This document shows, piece by piece, positions 26,766 through 34,914 of a stretch of 44,185 bases of DNA. Both the position numbers and the translations under genes were made by a program. The stretch comes from Streptomyces sp. CC53 (GTDB taxonomy: Bacteria > Actinomycetota > Actinomycetes > Streptomycetales > Streptomycetaceae). Each line of letters begins with the position of its first letter. The first letter of the stretch is position 1. The notes under the pieces are model-generated. The model was given only the letters and a program-made list of their open reading frames with translations, ran no database searches and was not told the origin of the DNA. The DNA lies in contig NZ_MKXB01000235.1 in assembly GCF_001865245.1 (NCBI RefSeq), forward strand, positions 39,742-83,926. The letters run 5' to 3'.

Positions 26766-26843
26766 CCCGTTCACAGAACGGGCACAGGACGGTCATCGGA
26801 CCGGCTTACCGCCTTCTCACCGGACCCGTGGCCGGATTATGCT
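26766..26843 (+). promoter_or_regulatory. Palindrome and candidate promoter for the FHA-FAD gene
   Basis: CCCGTTCacaGAACGGG (26766-26782) is a perfect 7-3-7 dyad. Downstream, TTCTCA (26814-26819) and TATGCT (26838-26843) form a possible -35/-10 pair with an 18-bp spacer, about 105 bp before the start codon. The dyad would sit just upstream of the -35, an activator position. Confidence 0.4.
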
Positions 26844-26948
26844 GGCTGCGCGTTCCGGTCTGCCCGCGGGGGGTGTTGCGGGTGGCCGTTTCCCATGCCC
26901 GGTCCTGCAAGTCGTCATCGTCGTGTTCTCAGCGGAAACGGGTGACTC

Positions 26949-28844
26949 ATGCCTCCTCGGCTCGTCGGCCACCAGGGCTCCTTGGCAGGAAAGCAGTTCC
27001 CCGTCGGTGCCGGGCCCGTGACCCTGGGGCGCCACAGCGGCAACAGCGTGGTCGTACCGGGAGCGAACGTCTCCCGCTTCCACGCCGAAGTGCGCCGGGA
27101 GGGCCACGGCTTCGTCCTGTACGACCGGGGCAGCAGCAACGGCACCCGGGTCAACGGCGAGCGGGTCACCTCCCGCGAACTGGAGCCCGGAGACCTCGTC
27201 GCGATCGGAGGCGAGACCTTCCGCTTCGAGGCCGCCGACCCGCTGGAGACCATCCTGGACTTCTCCGTCCTCCAGCCCGTCACCCCTTCCCGGGCGGCCG
27301 TGGCCGCGGGGGACGTCCTCAAGGTCACCGTGTCCGGCGGCGGGCCCGTCGGACTGAGCTTCGCGCTGCTGCTGGAGCACCTCATGGGCCACCGCGTGGA
27401 CATCACCGTGTACGACGGCCGGTGGATGCAGGACGGGGCGGAGGTCGTCTGGAAGAGCGAGGCGCAAGGAAACGTCCGGCGCCGGCAGGTCGTCACCGTC
27501 CAGAGCCGCCAGTACCTCAATCTTCCCCAGCAGGTGCAGGAAAGGCTTTTCCGCGGCGACGCCTACTCCGAAATGTGGCCGGTCGGCCCTGACTCCCTCC
27601 GTGGATACCAGCCGCGAAACCTGCGCATCGCGTATATCGAGGACCAGCTCCTCGCACTGGCGAACGAGATGGGCCACATTCGCTTGGTTCCCGAGACGTT
27701 CGACCCCGCTGACTACGGGCCGGAGAACAGGGGGCACGTCCTCGCCATCTGTGAAGGCGGGCGCTCTCGGACGCGTGAGCACTTCGCCGACCGGTTCGGA
27801 AACGCCGACACGTCCATATACTCCCTGCACGGCCGTCACATCCAGGACGTCGTCCTCGGGCTGCGCGTGAAGTCGTCGCTCAGCGACCCCATGACGGTCC
27901 TGCTGACCGTGGCACAGAACCGGTTCCTCCTCAACGCCCTGCGCGGTGAGGGATTCCTGAACATGCGCCTCACCGACGAGGAGGCCGCCGAGGTGATCGG
28001 CATCGACCCGGTGCGGCACGTCTTCGAGGACTGCATCGCGTCACGTCCGTGCGTCATGGGCCGCGACGATCACGGCGACTTCCAGTGCGCGACGCACAGC
28101 ACGCTGTTCCTGCCCGCCATGGTCCGAGGCTCCGCACTGTGGAAGCGCGTACGGGAAGGACTGTCGCTGTTCGGCGTCGCCGAGCAGGATCTGAGCGCCG
28201 TCACCGCGTTCCGGCTCGACATGGTGCAGCGGCCCCGTTTCACCACCCGGTTGCACCCCGCCACGTCGACCGGCCCGGCCACCTACGGGTTCCTCCTCGG
28301 TGACGCCGCCAACGCCATCCACTTCTGGCCGGGCCGCGGGCTCAACAGCGGGCTCGGCTCCGCCATCTCCCTGGCCCGGTCCCTCAACGGAGCCTGGTCC
28401 GGACGCCCCTTCCGGGACGCGGACTTCACCCGCCACGAGGCGGCCATGTCGATGCTCCAGTACCGGCACAAGAGCCGCGCGTGGAACGCGATGATCACCA
28501 CGGACGAGGACGGGGTGAGCTGCGCGATCAAGGACAAGATCGCGCAGAGCATCGAAGCGGGCGCCGAACGGGGCGACCAGGACAGGAGCTCCGACCTCGA
28601 CGCCTTCGTCGAGCGGCTGCGCGGCATCCGCGACCGGCTGGCGGCCCGCGTCCCGGGCATGCCCGACGACGCCGCCCTCCGGGCCCACCTGGAGACGCTC
28701 CGCTCCGACACCCTGCGCACCCTGCTGGACAGCGGAGCGTGGGACACCCTGATCGTCGGCGGTGAGGAGGTGGACATCGACATCTTCTACCGGGAGGCCC
28801 CGTCGGTGGCCGCCGACGCGACCCGGACCGCCGCCGCCTCCTGA
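26949..28844 (+). CDS. FHA domain fused to an FAD-dependent monooxygenase-like module
   Basis: A 631-residue two-part protein. Residues about 5-95 form a forkhead-associated domain with the phosphothreonine-binding residues in place: Gly27-Arg28, Ser42, His45 and Asn64-Gly65 (GSSNGTRVNG). From about 123 an FAD-binding Rossmann module begins (VTVSGGGPVGLSFALLLEHL, GxGxxG at 130-135), ending its cofactor site with GFLLGDAANAIHFWPGRGLN around 451. That block resembles group A flavoprotein hydroxylases and the MICAL monooxygenase domain. An Asp-rich helical tail follows. Phosphopeptide recognition is probably coupled to a flavin oxidation, but the substrate is unknown. Codon use becomes slightly less GC-biased in the middle. 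The flavoreductase-like gene follows 91 bp downstream. Confidence 0.8.
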   Translation: MPPRLVGHQGSLAGKQFPVGAGPVTLGRHSGNSVVVPGANVSRFHAEVRREGHGFVLYDRGSSNGTRVNGERVTSRELEPGDLVAIGGETFRFEAADPLETILDFSVLQPVTPSRAAVAAGDVLKVTVSGGGPVGLSFALLLEHLMGHRVDITVYDGRWMQDGAEVVWKSEAQGNVRRRQVVTVQSRQYLNLPQQVQERLFRGDAYSEMWPVGPDSLRGYQPRNLRIAYIEDQLLALANEMGHIRLVPETFDPADYGPENRGHVLAICEGGRSRTREHFADRFGNADTSIYSLHGRHIQDVVLGLRVKSSLSDPMTVLLTVAQNRFLLNALRGEGFLNMRLTDEEAAEVIGIDPVRHVFEDCIASRPCVMGRDDHGDFQCATHSTLFLPAMVRGSALWKRVREGLSLFGVAEQDLSAVTAFRLDMVQRPRFTTRLHPATSTGPATYGFLLGDAANAIHFWPGRGLNSGLGSAISLARSLNGAWSGRPFRDADFTRHEAAMSMLQYRHKSRAWNAMITTDEDGVSCAIKDKIAQSIEAGAERGDQDRSSDLDAFVERLRGIRDRLAARVPGMPDDAALRAHLETLRSDTLRTLLDSGAWDTLIVGGEEVDIDIFYREAPSVAADATRTAAAS

Positions 28845-28935
28845 CGCCACCCGTCCCGGCCAGGCGAGTGCTCCCGCATCCCGCAGGCCGGGGGGCTTCT
28901 GCGGGCCGCGCACCACCGCGTGAGAGGGTGGCCGG

Positions 28936-29484
28936 ATGAAGTTCGTCGGGATCTCCGGAAGCCTGCGGGACGGATCGCTGAACACGGCGGTGGTGCGCAC
29001 CGCCGCCGCACTGTGCCCGCCCGGTGCCGCGCTGACGGTCTATCAGGGTCTGCGGGACCTGCCGTACTTCGACCAGGACCAGGAGAGCGCGGGTCCGCCG
29101 CCGGTGGTTCGCGCGTTCCGGGCCCTGCTGGAGTCGGCCGACGCGGTGCTGATCTCCAGCCCCGAGTACGCCCACGGGACCTCCGGCGTACTGAAGAACG
29201 GCCTCGAATGGGTCGTCGGGGGCGGGGAACTGGTGGACAAGCCGGTCGCCGTGGTCACCGCCTCGCCGTCGAGGACCGGCGGGGACCGGGCCCAGGCGTG
29301 GTTGGAGGAAACCCTGCTGGTCATGGGGGCCAGGGTCCTGCCCGAGTCCCTCCGCATCCCGCTGGCCAGCGCGAAGATCGCGGACGGCCGTGTGGTGGAC
29401 GTGGACACGTTGGCGCAGCTGCGGCAGGTGCTGGACGCGCTGGAGCGCGCGGCGGAGGAGAACCGGGCGCACTCTCCGCACTGA
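28936..29484 (+). CDS. NAD(P)H-dependent FMN reductase-like flavoprotein
   Basis: A 182-residue flavodoxin-fold protein of the FMN_red family. The phosphate-binding loop GISGSLRDGSLNT (about 5-17) and the flavin-contacting SSPEYAHGTSGVLKNGLEW (about 74-92) are hallmarks. Such enzymes use NAD(P)H to reduce FMN, quinones, azo dyes or chromate in the cytoplasm. The gene lies 91 bp after the FHA-FAD gene on the same strand with no obvious terminator between, so co-transcription is plausible and it might help maintain flavin redox balance for its neighbour. An independent role is equally possible. GAGAGG box upstream of the ATG. Confidence 0.85.
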   Translation: MKFVGISGSLRDGSLNTAVVRTAAALCPPGAALTVYQGLRDLPYFDQDQESAGPPPVVRAFRALLESADAVLISSPEYAHGTSGVLKNGLEWVVGGGELVDKPVAVVTASPSRTGGDRAQAWLEETLLVMGARVLPESLRIPLASAKIADGRVVDVDTLAQLRQVLDALERAAEENRAHSPH

Positions 29485-29590
29485 CCGGCGCCCGGGAGCG
29501 GCACCGCTGCCCGGGCCGGCCCTCCCGCCGCCGCACCGGTCCCTGCTCCCGCACCCTGCCGGTGCCGAGCGCCGCGAACCCCTCGGCACC

Positions 29591-29620
29591 CCTCCGCGCC
29601 CCTCCGCGCCCCTCCGCGCC
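29591..29620 (+). repeat. Three perfect tandem copies of a 10-bp unit
   Basis: CCTCCGCGCC occurs three times head to tail, inside a gene-free stretch (29485-29821) of GC-rich sequence. No coding function is apparent; slippage expansion is likely. Confidence 0.7.
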
Positions 29621-29821
29621 CACGGGGCGGGGTGTACCGCCCGTGGGCGGTGGCGGCGGGTGTTCTCGTGCCCGTCGGGGGTATTCGTACGGCGCTGAAG
29701 CACCATCCACCGGCCGGGCGGGGCGCACGCCCAGCGGCCGGCCACCGGGACCCGCTCCGCAGCCGTGAGCGTTTCGCCGGATGCGGCGCGGGCGACCCGG
29801 TCGCCCTGGAGAGGAGCGCCC

Positions 29822-30040
29822 GTGACCGCTCGCATCGTCGTCCTCCGTGTCGTACCCGCAGACCCGCCCTTCCGCGTCGTGGAGATCGACGGGCAGGTGG
29901 CCGGCACCGCCCGCGACCTCACGGACGTGGTCCGGATCGCCTACCAGGCCGGGCTCACCCACGTCGACCTCGACGACCCCACGGTCGTGCGGTGGGTCGG
30001 CGGCGGCAAGTACACCTGGAGCAGAGGGCACGCCTGGTGA
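29822..30040 (+). CDS. Small conserved actinobacterial protein, unknown function
   Basis: A 72-residue protein starting at a GTG behind GGAG. It shows two beta-strand-like stretches (RIVVLRVVPADPPFRVVEIDGQVAG) and a helix (DLTDVVRIAYQAGLTHVDLDDP), then VVRWVGGGKYTW. The composition is normal for a translated protein, unlike nearby shadows. No domain is recognised. A 14-bp imperfect direct repeat of its 3' end (30028-30041 and 30047-30060) straddles the stop codon. Confidence 0.65.
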   Translation: MTARIVVLRVVPADPPFRVVEIDGQVAGTARDLTDVVRIAYQAGLTHVDLDDPTVVRWVGGGKYTWSRGHAW

Positions 30041-30301
30041 CGAGGAGCACGCATGGTGACCCGGCCGGGGCGCCCGCCTCCGGCAGGAGGCAGACGGCTG
30101 CCCGGCCCGGCGCCGGGCGCTCCGACCCGCTGGGGCGTGCCGCCCCCGGGCCCCAGGGCGGCTCTCGCCCGCCGTCCCCGGCCCGGCGACACGTGACCGG
30201 GGCTTCGTGGCGGACGGCTCCGCAGCTGTGGGACAGGAGGGCCGGCCGATCGGCGGAACGAGGCCCGGCGCCACAGGAGTGGCCCCGTCCGGGACCGCCG
30301 C

Positions 30302-30499
30302 TCAGGCCGGCACCCCGTCCGGTTTCAGTGCGCGCAGCCGCGTGTCCAGCTCCCTCCGGTAGAAGTCGAGGAAGCCGTCCGGATCGGGCGCCGCGTTCTG
30401 GGTGACCAGCCGGTCGAAGCCCGCGTCGACGTACTGCTGCGCCATCCGGGTGTACCGCTCGGGGGTTGTGGCGCACTCCGGGTGCGGCCCTCCCAGGTA
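30302..30499 (-). pseudogene. C-terminal remnant of an F420/flavin-dependent luciferase-like oxidoreductase
   Basis: The last about 60 codons read ECATTPERYTRMAQQYVDAG then FDRLVTQNAAPDPDGFLDFYRRELDTRLRAL and a stop. This resembles the C-terminus of LLM-class (often F420-dependent) oxidoreductases, in which a final helix YVDAGFD-L---N-GPD-DGF is typical. Upstream the frame is Arg/Gly-rich and loses all family character, so about 80 percent of the gene is missing. It could alternatively be a small genuine protein starting at an internal ATG (30442), but no ribosome binding site supports this. Confidence 0.5.
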
Positions 30500-30758
30500 C
30501 CCCTCCGGCCGCGGCCGTAACGAGTGCCGGCGATCCCGGGGGCGCCCGGGGAGGACCGTGCGTGACGCCCTGTCAGCGGACCGGCCGGCTGTCCTCCCGC
30601 GCGTCGCCGGGGACGTTCGTGACAGCCGTACCGCCTCGGGGGAGGCTGGGCCACGGCGCCTTTCGCGGTACGGGCCGCCGGTACCGGCCGGGCAGCCCGC
30701 GTGGGCGAAGGACCCCGCCGGGAACGAGGCCCGGTGCGGGCCGGGAGAGGAGACGCAG

Positions 30759-31691
30759 ATGGCCGTTCCCGTGATCCTGGACTGCGACCCGGGCCACGAC
30801 GACGCGTTCGCCCTCATGCTCGCCGCGGCGCACCCCGCCGTGCGCCTCCTCGGCATCACCACCGTGGCGGGAAACCAGACCGTGGAGAAGACCACCCTCA
30901 ACGCCCGCCGCATCTGCACCGCCGCCGGCATCCACGGGGTGCCCGTCGCCGCCGGACTTTCCCGCCCCCTGCACGGCGCCGGCATCGTCGCGCCGGACAT
31001 CCACGGCGAGTCCGGGCTCGACGGCCCCGGCTTCGGCGAGCCGACCGTGCCCGTCGACGAGCGCGACGCCGTCACGTTCCTCCGCGACACCCTGCTCGCC
31101 CACCCCGAACCCGTGACGCTCGTGCCGACCGGGCCGCTCAGCAACATCGCGACGCTGCTCCTCGCCCACCCGGAGCTGTACGGCCGGATCGAGCGGATCG
31201 TGCTCATGGGCGGCTCCACGGGCCGGGGGAACCGTACGCCTGCCGCCGAGTTCAACATCCTCGCGGACCCGGAGGCCGCCGACATCGTCTTCAGCAGCGG
31301 CCTGCCCGTCACGATGATCGGGCTGAACGTCAGCCACCGGGCACTGGCCACCCCCGACGTGGTCGCCCGCGTGGCCGCGCTCGGCACGCCGCTGGCCCGG
31401 CTGTGCACGGAACTGCTGACCCGCTTCGGAACGGCGTACCGCGAGGTGTTCGGTTTCCCCGCCCCTCCCCTGCACGACCCGCTCACCGTGGCGCACCTCA
31501 TCGATCCCGCGCTGGTGACCCTCGTGCACGCTCCGGTGGCGGTCGAGCTCACCGGCACCCACACCCGGGGCGCCACCGTAGTGGACCTCGACGGCGTCAC
31601 GGGCGCCCCGCCCAATGCGCACGTCGGCGTCGACGTGGACGTCCCCGCGTACTGGGACCTCGTCGTCGACGCCGTCCGCACCCTCGGCTGA
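30759..31691 (+). CDS. Inosine-uridine-type nucleoside hydrolase
   Basis: A 310-residue enzyme of the IUNH family, hydrolysing the N-glycosidic bond of ribonucleosides to ribose and a free base for salvage. The calcium-binding signature DCDPGHDDA (Asp8, Asp10, Asp14, Asp15) is intact, as are the central PTGPLSNIA, VLMGGS, EFNILADPEAA and the C-terminal HDPLTVAHLI containing another calcium ligand. No signal peptide. GGGAGAGGAG precedes the ATG. Active-site residues that set base preference cannot be read off with certainty, so purine/pyrimidine specificity is open. Confidence 0.9.
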   Translation: MAVPVILDCDPGHDDAFALMLAAAHPAVRLLGITTVAGNQTVEKTTLNARRICTAAGIHGVPVAAGLSRPLHGAGIVAPDIHGESGLDGPGFGEPTVPVDERDAVTFLRDTLLAHPEPVTLVPTGPLSNIATLLLAHPELYGRIERIVLMGGSTGRGNRTPAAEFNILADPEAADIVFSSGLPVTMIGLNVSHRALATPDVVARVAALGTPLARLCTELLTRFGTAYREVFGFPAPPLHDPLTVAHLIDPALVTLVHAPVAVELTGTHTRGATVVDLDGVTGAPPNAHVGVDVDVPAYWDLVVDAVRTLG

Positions 31692-31717
31692 GGAACTCCG
31701 CCGCCGACGGGCCCGGC

Positions 31718-31780
31718 GGCCCGAGCCCGGGCTTTCGGGCCCGCACGGGCGGTGTCCGCCGGCCAGGCCGACGGACACCG
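31718..31780. terminator. Tandem hairpins between convergent genes (bidirectional terminator)
   Basis: GGCCCGA (31718-31724) pairs with 31735-31741, and CGGTGTCCG (31750-31758) pairs with CGGACACCG (31772-31780). They lie between the nucleoside hydrolase stop and the stop of the convergent small-peptide gene. Confidence 0.6.
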
Positions 31781-31800
31781 GTGCCTGCTGCCGGGGCCTG

Positions 31801-32010
31801 TTACCAGTTCGCGCCCATGTAGGAGCCCTCGTGGGTGTCGGCACCGAAGATGACGGCGCCGCCCGCGGACTCCAGGTAGTGCAGGTGCGTGGCGCTGTAC
31901 TCGCCCGCGTGGAAGCTGCCGCCGTCTTCGTCGGTGGCGGCGGCGGGGGCGGTTCCGAGTGCCATGGCGGCCGCGACGAGCGCCGTGCAGGCAAGAGCCT
32001 TCCTGATCAT
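31801..32010 (-). CDS. Small secreted peptide
   Basis: A 69-residue protein with a textbook Sec signal peptide (MIRKALACTALVAAAMALG) and a probable signal peptidase I site after APAAA. The mature peptide of about 44 residues (TDEDGGSFHAGEYSATHLHY then LESAGGAVIFGADTHEGSYM and GANW) is acidic, rich in Gly, His and aromatic residues, and has no cysteine. Excellent GGAGGAACAG ribosome binding site. I do not recognise a family; metal binding through the several His and Asp/Glu residues is conceivable. It converges on the nucleoside hydrolase. Confidence 0.75.
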   Translation of the reverse strand: MIRKALACTALVAAAMALGTAPAAATDEDGGSFHAGEYSATHLHYLESAGGAVIFGADTHEGSYMGANW

Positions 32011-32577
32011 TCTGTTCCTCCGAGTGCGTGAGCACGCCCCGCCCGGTCGGTCCGGACGGTTCCGGAGTGAGGGGTTCCCCGCAGGTGGGGCCTGCCACGG
32101 CGGTAGCGTCCGAACCCCACTCTTTCGAGCGGCGCCCGCCCGTGTCGCCGCTGCCCCCGCCGCGGCGCCGTCCACGGGCGGTGCACGCCATCTGGCGGCG
32201 TACCGGCGAGTACGGCCGCCTGTCCGGCTGCGCCGCGCCCGGGCCCGCCGGGCGGCCGGTGCCGGTCCGGCTGCCCGTGTGGGGCGCCGGGTGGGGTACG
32301 CGGTGGCTCGTCGTGCGGCACGGCCGGTGCCGGCTGCCGTCCACGGCGTCCCCCGCGTCCTCCGCGGTCCGCAGGGCACCTGGCCGCCGTCGCACCGGAG
32401 CGCGCCCCGGCCCGAGGGCCGCCGCGGTCGTGCTCCCAGCGCGGGTCGGGCACGGCGGGGTACGCGGCAGCTGCCGTCGTGCGGCGCAGCAGAAATCCGG
32501 CGTGAGCCGGCGGGGCGGTCACGGGAGCCGGTGCGCGCCCCGCCGGCCGGCTCCCGTGACTGCCCCGGGGATCCCCG
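32011..32577. other. Gene-free interval with a decayed copy of the neighbouring gene's 5' region
   Basis: No intact gene. The first part is the promoter region of the secreted peptide. The rest contains 32332-32451, which resembles the 5' region of the 100-residue protein gene (32868-32962): a 52-nt block about 85 percent identical (32400-32451 against 32910-32962) and the start-codon block around GACGCC-(G/A)TG. Coding similarity beyond the first few codons is not convincing. Confidence 0.45.
32400..32451. repeat. Direct repeat, copy 1 (copy 2 at 32910-32962)
   Basis: 45 of 53 aligned positions agree with one single-base gap, including an unbroken 13-nt match (CGTGCTCCCAGCG) and a 12-nt match (GGGCCGCCGCGG). 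Copy 2 is the presumed promoter region of the 100-residue gene. Confidence 0.6.
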
Positions 32578-32880
32578 TCAGCCCCGGTGCGCCCTCGGCG
32601 TCCTGCGCTCCGGCATCGGGACGCGTTCGCCCCCGATCTCCACGGTGCACTCCGGGGCGCCCGGGCCGAGTGCGGGCTGCCGGACGCGGACGGTGAAGGG
32701 CCGTACGGGGTCCTCCGCCAGCTCGCCGTCGAGCAGAGTGGTGCGGCCGCTTCGTTCCCGTACGTAGCCGATCACCTTGCCGTCGACGAGCAGCTCGGCG
32801 GAGCCGCTCCGCCCCGCCCCGAGACTCACAGTGATGGAGTGGCCATCGATGTCGGTGTGAAACTGGCGGCTGCCGTGCAT
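32578..32880 (-). CDS. Small conserved actinobacterial protein, unknown function
   Basis: A 100-residue, beta-rich, cytoplasmic protein (SITVSLGAGRSGSAELLVDG, KVIGYVRERSG, RPFTVRVRQ, ECTVEIGGERVPMPER). The alternating hydrophobic pattern suggests a small beta sandwich. Start ATG behind GGAGGG, seven bases upstream. No catalytic motif. TACGCT on the minus strand at about 32950 may be its -10. The interval 32881-33298 between it and the ATP-grasp gene holds no other gene. Confidence 0.7.
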   Translation of the reverse strand: MHGSRQFHTDIDGHSITVSLGAGRSGSAELLVDGKVIGYVRERSGRTTLLDGELAEDPVRPFTVRVRQPALGPGAPECTVEIGGERVPMPERRTPRAHRG

Positions 32881-33298
32881 GGCGTCCCTCCGTGCCTGCC
32901 CCGGTCCCGGCGCGCCTCCTGCCCGCGGGCCGCCGCGGCCGTGCTCCCAGCGTAGGCCGGGCGCCGCACACCGCACCGGTGCCCGGCGCCGTGAGGGGCG
33001 CGGGTGTGTCAAGCTCCGGGCCCCGCGACGTGGGCGTCGGTGTGCCTCGGCGGCGTGCCGCGTCCAGACCCGCCCCGGCGAGCAGCCCCTCGCGGTTCTC
33101 GCACGTGTGTGGAGCGACCAGCAGGTGCTCTGGTCGGACGTGGTGTCGCCCCGCCCGCACCGGCGTGTCCCGGGCTCCCGCCCCTTGGGCGGCGGCGGTC
33201 TCCCGGCCGCCGGCCGCTCCGGGTGCCCGCGCCCTCGGGATAGGTTGCGGACGGGCCGCCCGGCCCCGGACCCAGCCTCTCCGGAAAGCAGCAGAATC

Positions 33299-34132
33299 GT
33301 GTCTCCGTCCGCCCGCCCCCGCCTTCTGTACGTCACCGACCTCGCCTATCCCGCGCGCGGCCGAAGGTACGGCGACGAGGACATCCACCTGGCCTCGCAG
33401 CTCCGCGACTACGCCGACCTCGCCCTGTGCCACCCCCGCGACGCCGCCGCCCTGATAGACGGCTTCGATGCGGTCGTGGTCCGCAACAGTGGCCCCGTCC
33501 TGCACTATCAGGCCGCCTACGACGACTTCCGGGCCCGCGCGCTCGCCCGGGGCGTGCGCGTCTACAACGAACTGACGGGCAGCGCGGACATGGCGGGGAA
33601 GCAGTACCTCGTCGAGCTGAGCGCCGCGGGATTCCCCGTGATCCCGACCGTCGACCGCCCCGACGACCTCGAACGACTGCCCGCCGCCGGCGCGTACGTC
33701 GTGAAGCCGAAGGCGGGCGCCGACTCGATCGGCATGCGGACGGTTCCCCGGGACGCCCTGCCCGGGCTCGCCGCCCCCGACGTCCTGGTGCAGCCGCATG
33801 TCGACTTCCGCTACGAGGTGTCCTTCGTCTTCGTCGACCAGGACTTCCAGTACGCCCTGTACGCGCCCGATCCCGAGCGGCGCTGGGTGCTCGAACCGTA
33901 CGTGCCGACCAGCGGCGACCTGGAGTTCGCGCGGCGGTTCATCGAGTGGAACACGATGCGGCACGGAATCCAGCGGGTGGACGCCTGCCGGACGAAGGAC
34001 GGAGAGCTGCTCCTCGTCGAACTGGAAGACCTCAACCCGTACTTGTCCCTCGACCGACTGCCGGCGGAGGTCCGCGACCGCTTCACGGCCGCGTTCACGG
34101 CGGCGCTGCGCGGGTATCTCGCCACCACCTGA
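33299..34132 (+). CDS. Stand-alone ATP-grasp enzyme
   Basis: A 277-residue protein with the ATP-grasp organisation. An N-terminal alpha/beta domain (LLYVTDLAYPARGRRYGDED) is followed by the ATP-binding lysine segment AYVVKPKAGADSIGM (about 139-153), a DVLVQPHVDFRYEVSFVFVD strand and the Mg-binding ELEDLNPYLS near 245-254. ATP-grasp ligases couple a carboxylate to an amine or thiol through an acyl phosphate. Substrate is unknown. No precursor peptide, transporter or peptide synthetase gene is adjacent, so assignment to a graspetide or natural-product pathway is not supported. GTG start with GGAAAG upstream; spacing is long. Confidence 0.75.
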   Translation: MSPSARPRLLYVTDLAYPARGRRYGDEDIHLASQLRDYADLALCHPRDAAALIDGFDAVVVRNSGPVLHYQAAYDDFRARALARGVRVYNELTGSADMAGKQYLVELSAAGFPVIPTVDRPDDLERLPAAGAYVVKPKAGADSIGMRTVPRDALPGLAAPDVLVQPHVDFRYEVSFVFVDQDFQYALYAPDPERRWVLEPYVPTSGDLEFARRFIEWNTMRHGIQRVDACRTKDGELLLVELEDLNPYLSLDRLPAEVRDRFTAAFTAALRGYLATT

Positions 34133-34218
34133 CCGCGGCGGACCGCTGTCGGCACCGGACGCTAGAGTGCCCGGGCACGTAAGCCCGTTCGAACGGCGGG
34201 TGCGGCGGAGGGGAGATC

Positions 34219-34716
34219 ATGCACACGCAACTGAGAGAGGCAGCAGCCGAGTTGGGCCCGCTGTTGTGGAGGGAGCACACGCTGTACCGCGAACGGGGCG
34301 GGGGAGTGGTGATCCGCGGTGAACACGTCGGCCGGTGGATCAGCCTCGCACCCCGCGGCACCCGGGACGACATCCTGGTCCGCGCCGGGCGCATCCTCGA
34401 CGGCGGGACGACGGCGCCCGCCCGCTCCGAGGCGGTCGTCAGCCTGGCGGTCGGCCGCGACGAACTGGCCGCCCTGTGCCGCCGCCTGCTGGCCGACGCC
34501 GCGGACGGGTCCGGGGCGACCGTGTTCGTCCCCGGCCCCCGCACCGCCGCACACCGCGGCCGTACCGGTGGCCGGCCCCGGACCGCGGCGCGCCGGAACC
34601 GTGCGGAACGCGCGCGCGGGCGCCGCTCACGCCACACCGGGCTCGCCTCGGGCCTCATCCTGCTGGGCATCCTCGGAGCCGTCGGACTCTACGTGTACCT
34701 CGCCGCGGCCGCGTAG
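34219..34716 (+). CDS. C-terminally anchored membrane protein, unknown function
   Basis: A 165-residue protein. The soluble N-terminal about 100 residues contain strand-like GVVIRGEHVGRWISLAPRG and a helix DELAALCRRLLADA. A strongly basic linker (RTGGRPRTAARRNRAERARG) leads to one C-terminal membrane helix (GLASGLILLGILGAVGLYVYLA). The positive-inside rule places the N-terminal domain in the cytoplasm. Strong GGAGGGGAG box before the ATG; TAGAGT at about 34163 may be the -10. Family not recognised. Confidence 0.65.
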   Translation: MHTQLREAAAELGPLLWREHTLYRERGGGVVIRGEHVGRWISLAPRGTRDDILVRAGRILDGGTTAPARSEAVVSLAVGRDELAALCRRLLADAADGSGATVFVPGPRTAAHRGRTGGRPRTAARRNRAERARGRRSRHTGLASGLILLGILGAVGLYVYLAAAA

Positions 34717-34914
34717 GAAGTACCGGGCCGGGCGCGCGGGCTCGCCCCGCCCCGTCTGCACGGTGCGGGCCCGACGGGACCTCCGCCGGTCGGCGCCCCC
34801 GCCCGGCGCGGAACGAGGGCTCACTGCCGACACCCGGTCGCGGCCACCCGCGCCACCGCCGACCGCGAGCCGCCGGCGCCCGCACGAGGTGGGCCCGCCG
34901 GGAACGGGGTGCCC

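Noticed and set aside
30053..30196. 47-codon frame after GAGGAGCACGC
   Set aside because: The product is Pro/Arg/Gly low-complexity sequence. Its apparent ribosome binding site arises from a 14-bp imperfect direct repeat of the preceding gene's end.
31801..34132. Possible graspetide-type cluster (ATP-grasp enzyme near small peptides)
   Set aside because: The small peptide has a Sec signal rather than a leader/core layout, lies on the opposite strand and is separated by a decayed region; no transporter or acetyltransferase is present.
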